The notes below the pieces were generated by a model. It was given only the letters and a program-made list of their open reading frames with translations. It did not search any database and was not told the DNA's origin. The position numbers and the translations under genes are program-made. From contig JAANXF010000020.1 of NCBI GenBank assembly GCA_018263395.1, forward strand, positions 7,114-46,434: DNA of 39,321 bases. Direction: 5' to 3'. The stretch's first letter is position 1, and every line of letters begins with the position of its first letter. The DNA comes from Methanonatronarchaeales archaeon (GTDB taxonomy: Archaea > Halobacteriota > Methanonatronarchaeia > JAANXF01). Below are positions 34,995 through 39,321 of the stretch, piece by piece.

Positions 34995-35432
34995 GTGCCT
35001 GCTTCCACGTACAGCGTAACGTTTACAGGAAGGGTTCAGGACATCGGTTTCCGTGACCTCGTCGAGAAGGAGGCTCAGACCCTCGGCATACGAGGTATCG
35101 TCTATAACCGTGGGAGGGACAGGGTCCAGGTGCTCTGCCAGGGCATAGGTGAATCCGTCCAGGAACTCGTCGAGGGCGTCGAGAAGAAGGCACCGAACCT
35201 CGACGCAGATGTGGGGGACATCGAGATGCAGGAGATAGCGGCGGATGTCCCGGACCTGCCCACGTTTACCAAGGTCCAGAGTGAAACCCTCGGAGACATC
35301 GGTCGAAAGCTGGACGACGGCGTCGACGTACTCAGGAGCCTCGACGAGGGACAGGGAGAGCTCGTGGAAGGACAAAGGGAACTCGTGGAGGGGCAGAGAG
35401 AGATGATCGACGTCCTGAAAGAGAGGCTCTAA
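34995..35432 (+). CDS. Acylphosphatase-like domain with coiled-coil tail
   Basis: A 145-residue protein from a GTG at 34995. Residues 4-65 match the acylphosphatase fold: YSVTFTGRVQDIGFRDLVEK is like the family GRVQGVGFR-F loop, with the catalytic Arg present (FRD). The family's Asn is not clear in VYNRGRDRVQVLCQG. The rest is a long acidic coiled coil that ends in three near-repeats of EGQRELV. Free acylphosphatases are about 90 residues, so the tail is an addition. Its function is unknown. Confidence 0.6.
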   Translation: MPASTYSVTFTGRVQDIGFRDLVEKEAQTLGIRGIVYNRGRDRVQVLCQGIGESVQELVEGVEKKAPNLDADVGDIEMQEIAADVPDLPTFTKVQSETLGDIGRKLDDGVDVLRSLDEGQGELVEGQRELVEGQREMIDVLKERL

Positions 35433-35499
35433 GGTTAAGCACCGGTCCAGGAGAGGCCGCGGACCTACTTCCCGCACCCACCATCGGCGCCACCCTTCG

Positions 35500-35682
35500 T
35501 ACGGATACACAGCGCCATGGCCAGGTGCCCCTCGCCCTGGAACTCCCACCGGTGACCGAACATGGCGAGAACGGTTCCACTCCCACCTTCACGGCCGCCT
35601 CACAACACAACCCCAGGAACCCGTCCAGACCCACCTCCCTCAACGTGTAGGTATCTAAGAAGGGGATCTCGAAGTGAGGCAT
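35500..35682 (-). repeat. Relic R3: FGHQWEF gene internal and 3' part
   Basis: Starts MPHFEIPFLDTYTLREVGLD, matching R5's NRFEFPFLDTCTL, continues to GVEPF, then one base is lost; the next frame reads LAMFGHRWEF and breaks off. Tail-to-tail with the acylphosphatase gene, whose stop is at 35432. Confidence 0.6.
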
Positions 35683-35824
35683 CTGTGTCCCCTCAGTTAG
35701 GGGGCAGAACATGAAGAAGCTCACAAATACCCCGGAGTCCAAGGCCACATTTCTGCTATCGCTCCCTGGACCGAACGTTCGAGACCGTTCCCGTATCTCG
35801 GGAGGAATCTGGCAAGGAAGAGTT

Positions 35825-35843
35825 ATTACCTGTTACAGATAAT
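35825..35843. promoter_or_regulatory. Near-palindrome operator upstream of HTH gene
   Basis: The 19 bases ATTAC-CTGT-T-ACAG-ATAAT form an inverted repeat with 8 paired positions per arm (a C/A mismatch within). It ends 9 bases before the ATG of the HTH gene. TA antitoxins usually bind such sites next to their own start. Confidence 0.5.
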
Positions 35844-35851
35844 TCATAGTC

Positions 35852-36370
35852 ATGTGTGCTCCCGCGGAATCGACCAGGCACCCTATCGACCGGGCAACGG
35901 CCCTGACCGATGTGCTGGAAACCCCGGCGCTCGCCAAGATGTATACCTACGTCCGGCGAAACAGGTCCTCCACGGTCCGGCAGATCGTGGACGAACTCGG
36001 CGTTCCACAGGGAACAGCCTACGACTACGTTAAGAGACTGGAGAGCACCGGCTTTATCGCTAAGACAGGGGAGGAGCGCCCCTACGAGTACAAAGCGAAG
36101 GACGTAACCCTTACCCTCTCCGCCGACGACGAGAGCCGCACAATCACTCCGCAGCTCGTCGCAGCAGCAGCCCTTCGCGAAGAAAACGGCGACATCGAGC
36201 TCTTCGTGGAGCGCCACGGCCTGGACGGCCTCGCGACGGCCCTGGAATACGCCGAGGAATACGTGAAAGGTGAGATAAACCACCGGATCGCGGCCCGCGA
36301 ACTCGGAATCTCTCCCCTGGAGGCCGAAATCATCCTGCAGGCCCTGGAACCGGTAGTCCCCGAGGAATAG
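35852..36370 (+). CDS. Winged-helix antitoxin/regulator
   Basis: A 172-residue protein with a winged helix at residues 25-95 (RSSTVRQIVDELGVPQGTAY, then DYVKRLESTGFI and a short wing), and a helical C-terminal domain (LDGLATALEYAEEY, INHRIAARELGISPLEAEII). It is intact and lies 5 bases before a broken PIN toxin gene. In haloarchaea similar HTH-PIN pairs occur; it would be the antitoxin and would also bind its own promoter, where an inverted repeat lies. Confidence 0.75.
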   Translation: MCAPAESTRHPIDRATALTDVLETPALAKMYTYVRRNRSSTVRQIVDELGVPQGTAYDYVKRLESTGFIAKTGEERPYEYKAKDVTLTLSADDESRTITPQLVAAAALREENGDIELFVERHGLDGLATALEYAEEYVKGEINHRIAARELGISPLEAEIILQALEPVVPEE

Positions 36371-36375
36371 TCCGG

Positions 36376-36902
36376 ATGGGCACGGCGTACGTGGCGGACA
36401 CCGGGTATTCGTCCGGTGCGGCGATCCGGACAACGAGAAGCACTGCCTCCTCCGGAAGGCCCTGCAGGAGACCGGGACAAAACTCCTGATCCCCAACAAG
36501 TATACGAGGAACTCGGTGGCGACCCATCGGCCGAGGGATACCCGTCCGGCGAAACCCGGTGGAAGCAGGGACTCGAGGAGGGATGGATCGAGGTCAGAAC
36601 CCTCGACTACAGCGCCCCTGTGGTCGCCAGAACGATGGACGCCACCACCCGCTTCATAGCCAGCTAGACGAACCGGAAGCTCGACGAAATCGAGAAGGCC
36701 GACGGGGCACTCGTAGGCCTCGCGGCCCAGCTCCTCGACACGGGCGAGGCCGACACCGTCGTCCTCCTCACCACCGACAAACCCGCCGGACACGCCGCCG
36801 AAACGGTCCTGCCTCGACACGGATTCAGGGACCGAATCGAGTACCGACACGTCGGCCCCGGGTACACCGAAAACCTGTCGAAGGAGGACTTCACCCGATA
36901 AC
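36376..36902 (+). pseudogene. PIN-domain (VapC-like) toxin, broken three times
   Basis: An original gene of about 175 codons. It starts MGTAYVADTG with the first PIN Asp. Losing one G at about 36405-36412 shifts it; the next part reads VFVRCGDPDNEKHCLLRKAL; another base is lost near 36500, then VYEELGGDPSAEGYPSGETR. A TAG at 36665-36667 follows FIAS, then KLDEIEKADGALVGLAAQLL and LLTTDKPAG, which hold the third and fourth acidic residues. With a nonsense codon and two shifts, true decay is far more likely than read error. Confidence 0.75.
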
Positions 36903-36926
36903 TCCCCTTAACTCGAAGAAACCTCG

Positions 36927-37088
36927 CTACCCAACGGTAACCGAAGCCAGTCCCGGCACCTCCCTCACCTCCACGAACCCCGCACCGAGACCCACCAGCT
37001 CATCGAAGAATCCATTCAGGGTATTCGAATCATCGGAGCCGGGGCTGCTCAGAGTATACGTCTCCAGAAGACGGAGCCTGAAGTGGAC
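36927..37088 (-). repeat. Relic R4: FGHQWEF gene, internal deletion
   Basis: One frame joins HFRLRLLETYTL (matching R3/R5 FLDTYTL) to NGFFDELVGLGAGFVEVREV, missing the FGHQWEF part in between, and ends in its own stop. It starts 25 bases after the PIN gene's stop on the opposite strand. Confidence 0.6.
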
Positions 37089-37108
37089 AAACAGATCTTT
37101 CGGCCCCG

Positions 37109-37115
37109 TATAAAC
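37109..37115 (+). promoter_or_regulatory. TATA box of the second DUF433/DUF5615 pair
   Basis: TATAAAC at 37109-37115 lies 89 bases before the ATG at 37204. Its distance to the earlier in-frame ATG at 37126 is too short for that to be the start, which supports 37204. Confidence 0.5.
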
Positions 37116-37203
37116 TTCTCATCAAATGAAGACCCTCATACTTCCGGTGGACGAGTCAGCAAACAAACTTAAGCAAAAAGGGAGAGATACCGTACTCAAG
37201 AAA

Positions 37204-37482
37204 ATGGCGGAGATAGTGAAAACGGAAGGGGTGCTGAGCGGAAAGGCCCGCATAGAGGGAAAAAGGATCTCCGTATACCAAATAGGGGAGATGGTCCTCG
37301 AAGCAGGGTTCTCACCCGAGCGCGTGGCCGACCAGCTCGACCTTTCCCTCGGAGAGGTGTACTCCGCCCTGGCCTACTACTACGAGCACCTCGACGAGAT
37401 GGAGGAAATACGGAAACGATGGGCCAAAATCGAGGAGGACCTGAAGAGGGACTCTAAAGCTCCGAGAAAGGTGGAGCATTAA
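37204..37482 (+). CDS. DUF433 antitoxin, copy 2
   Basis: A 92-residue DUF433 protein from the ATG at 37204: KTEGVLSGKARIEGKRISVY aligns with copy 1 (ETEDVMGGAPRIKGRRISVL), then QLDLSLGEVYSALAYYYEHL. It precedes the toxin gene by 3 bases, as in copy 1. The pair looks functional. Confidence 0.85.
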   Translation: MAEIVKTEGVLSGKARIEGKRISVYQIGEMVLEAGFSPERVADQLDLSLGEVYSALAYYYEHLDEMEEIRKRWAKIEEDLKRDSKAPRKVEH

Positions 37483-37485
37483 TCC

Positions 37486-37824
37486 GTGGCCCTGGCCTTC
37501 TTGGCGGATGAAAACGTCAACTTTGAGTACGTTAATGCCCTCCGCATGAATGGGTACGAGGTCGTCTCCACGGAAGAATACGGAAAAGGGGAGAAGGACG
37601 AGAACGTTCTCGAAAGGGCAGCCGATGAAGAGTTGGTGCTCATCACGAACGACCTCGACTTCCGAAGCAAAGCAGAGGAAATGGAGCACTCCGGCGTTGT
37701 TCTCTACCGGGACCAGAGAATCGATCCCGGAAGATTTGTAACGGGAGTAAAGGCTATTGAGAGGGCCTACACCGAATCGGGGCTACATAACAGGTTGGAG
37801 TGGCTGGAGCAATGGATACGATGA
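37486..37824 (+). CDS. DUF5615 PIN-like toxin, copy 2, intact
   Basis: A 112-residue toxin from GTG at 37486. It has LAFLADENVNFEYVNALRMN, then NDLDF in ELVLITNDLDFRSKAE and a beta strand SGVVLYRDQR, as expected for the DUF5615 PIN-like fold. Such toxins probably cut RNA; the exact target is unknown. It is the only toxin in the island with an undamaged frame. Confidence 0.85.
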   Translation: MALAFLADENVNFEYVNALRMNGYEVVSTEEYGKGEKDENVLERAADEELVLITNDLDFRSKAEEMEHSGVVLYRDQRIDPGRFVTGVKAIERAYTESGLHNRLEWLEQWIR

Positions 37825-37890
37825 GCCTCCGGACAGAAAACACCGAACCGTCGGAGCCACACCACACGGCCGTCTCAGCCTGAAGATCAA

Positions 37891-38154
37891 TCACCAGGCC
37901 TCCGCCCTAACCCCGGCCAACCCCGGCACCGCCCGTACCTCCACGAACACCGCACCGCGGCCCTCCAGCTCCTCGAAAAACCTCTCCAGCAGCACCAGGT
38001 CCTCGTCCGCCCCGAACTCCCACTGGTGACCGAACGCCGCGAGGAACGGGTCGGTGGAGAGTTCGGTGGAGATCTCACGACACAGTTCCACGAACCCGTC
38101 CAGACCCGTCCCCCTCAGCGTGCAGGTGTCCAGGAACGGGAACTCGAAACGGTT
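37891..38154 (-). repeat. Relic R5: longest FGHQWEF copy
   Basis: 87 codons in one frame, NRFEFPFLDTCTL, GLDGFVELCREIST, DPFLAAFGHQWEFGADEDLV, LLERFFEELEGRGAVFVEVR to the stop. The frame runs upstream to 38340 but with unrelated composition. It gives the clearest view of the family and resembles the C-terminal end of some polysaccharide deacetylases, though this is a weak guess. Confidence 0.7.
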
Positions 38155-38356
38155 AGCGGCCCTACGTCTGACTCTGCCGGACTCTCCGGATAAGGAGTTC
38201 TCAACGATTACATCCGTCGCGCCGAAAGGACGCTGAACAATAAAAAGTTGAAACGCTTCAGACAGATCGCAGAACTCCCGACCCATTGAGAGACACCATT
38301 CAGGAACCCGAAGAGATTCAAAAAGACCTTTTGCCCTCAACGATTATCAAAGCAGA

Positions 38357-39321
38357 GTGAAGGCCCTCCACACCCCGGCGCGGTTCCACCCCTTCACGGG
38401 TGGCGTCGAGAACCACGTCCGGGACCTCGGGAAGGAACTCGTAGAACTAGGCGTGGAGGTCGAGGTGCTCTGCGCGAGGGAGCCGAAGGACCTGCCGAGG
38501 AGGGACGTCGTGAATGGCGTCAAGGTCGAGAGGCTGACGTATCGCGGAAAAATCGCCAACACCAACATAATTCCCGCACTCCTTCCGGAACTCCTCAGCG
38601 AAGAGGCAGACATAATCCACACCCACGTACCCACGCCCTGGAGCGCCTCCTGCAGCTCCATCGCCTCCCGTATAAAAGACGTACCGCTCGTCGTGACGTA
38701 CCACAACGACGTAACCGGGGAGGGCCTCGCATCCCCCATCGCCAGGGCGTACAACGCCACCCTCCTGAAGGAGACCCTGGACGCCGCCGACCGCATCGTC
38801 ATCACGCAGCCGTCCTACCTCGACTACTCGGACCACCTGAAGCCCTACGGGGAGAAGGTGGAGGTAATCCCCAACGGCGTTGACGCGGAGAGGTTCCACC
38901 CGCCTGAGGACGCTGACACGGGAGAAGGGGTCTTCTTCCTCGGCGTCCTAGACAGGTATCACCGCTACAAGGGCCTCGACGTGCTGCTCGAGGCCTTCAA
39001 GATCGTGCTGGAAGGGGTGACGAATCTGGTGATCGGCGGCTCAGGCGAGCTCGTGGAGGAGTACAGGGAACTCGCCGAGGACCTCGACATCTCAGAAAGC
39101 GTCGAATTCGTAGGATTCATCCCAGAAGACGAGTTGCCTGAGTACTACCGGAACTGCGAGGCCTTCGCCCTCCCCTCCCTCTCCTCGGAGCAGGAGGGCT
39201 TCGGCATAGTTCTGCTGGAGGCCATGGCCTCGGGCAAACCCGTAATCACCACCGCGGTGGCCGGAGTATCGAGCGACGTGGAGGAGCGCGGAGCCGGCAT
39301 CGTGGTGGAGAAGGGGGACCC
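38357..39321 (+). CDS. Family 4 glycosyltransferase (GT-B), partial
   Basis: From a GTG at 38357 the frame runs off the right edge at about 321 codons. It has HPFTGGVENHVRDLGKEL near the start (acceptor side), IIHTHVPTPWS, VIPNGVDAERFHPP, and the GT4 signature EQEGFGIVLLEAMASGKPV in the C-terminal domain, where Glu-x7-Glu binds the nucleotide sugar. It probably adds a sugar to a lipid-linked glycan or a surface polysaccharide, which agrees with aglB nearby. The donor cannot be told. Confidence 0.9.
   Translation, partial: MKALHTPARFHPFTGGVENHVRDLGKELVELGVEVEVLCAREPKDLPRRDVVNGVKVERLTYRGKIANTNIIPALLPELLSEEADIIHTHVPTPWSASCSSIASRIKDVPLVVTYHNDVTGEGLASPIARAYNATLLKETLDAADRIVITQPSYLDYSDHLKPYGEKVEVIPNGVDAERFHPPEDADTGEGVFFLGVLDRYHRYKGLDVLLEAFKIVLEGVTNLVIGGSGELVEEYRELAEDLDISESVEFVGFIPEDELPEYYRNCEAFALPSLSSEQEGFGIVLLEAMASGKPVITTAVAGVSSDVEERGAGIVVEKGD

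Noticed and set aside
33765-38154. CRISPR array as source of the repeats
   Set aside because: Copies are 100-260 bases long, coding-derived and separated by genes of different sizes; no short regular repeats or spacers occur.

Overview
The window looks like a chromosome segment of a high-GC euryarchaeon with haloarchaea-like gene content. Archaeal markers are a one-domain histone, the prefoldin alpha subunit, Trm1, an RlmE with a C-terminal TRAM domain, an AglB-type oligosaccharyltransferase, and tRNA genes without an encoded CCA. Many proteins are rich in Asp and Glu, which fits a salt-adapted cell. Arg is often AGG and Ile often ATA, which is unusual for classical haloarchaea. I do not assign a lineage.

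Positions 1-13300 are mostly housekeeping: a broken DUF4349-type membrane protein, an alpha/beta hydrolase, the 5' end of a threonine synthase gene joined to the 3' end of a succinate dehydrogenase/fumarate reductase flavoprotein gene plus its iron-sulfur partner, small membrane proteins, tRNA-Gly(GCC), prefoldin, tRNA-Phe(GAA), rlmE, trm1 with a THEP1 NTPase, a LeuA/CimA-type synthase, a histone, and a ClC chloride transporter gene split by two one-base shifts. Positions 13419-14702 hold an IS5/ISH1-type insertion sequence that appears to sit inside an older, non-autonomous element with related ends.

Positions 14941-29784 are intact and mostly on the plus strand. A nine-gene Mrp-type cation/proton antiporter operon (E-F-G-B'-B-C-D-D-D) is followed by glnA, which has a TATA box and a GGAA-N6-TTCC palindrome like the NrpR operator. 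Then come an AI-2E family membrane protein, a small membrane protein, a winged-helix regulator, and grpE-dnaK-dnaJ.

Positions 29978-38154 form an accessory island around aglB, full of toxin-antitoxin (TA) modules in decay. It holds mntA/hepT (both broken), an AbrB-like antitoxin relic, two DUF433/DUF5615 pairs (one with a broken toxin), a TumE-like fragment, and an HTH/PIN pair with a broken PIN toxin. Downstream of aglB, five minus-strand copies of the 3' end of one unidentified gene family (marked by the peptide FGHQWEF) alternate strictly with four TA modules. This repeat-punctuated layout is the most unusual structure seen. The window ends inside a family 4 glycosyltransferase gene, so the island lies between two surface-glycan genes.

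The nine Mrp genes would make one membrane complex, and GrpE, DnaK and DnaJ one chaperone machine. AglB and the glycosyltransferase suggest surface-glycan assembly. Frameshifts cluster in TA genes, the ClC gene and the DUF4349 gene, while roughly 15 kb of core genes carry none. That argues for real decay in most cases, although the two ClC shifts lie in G runs and could be read errors.
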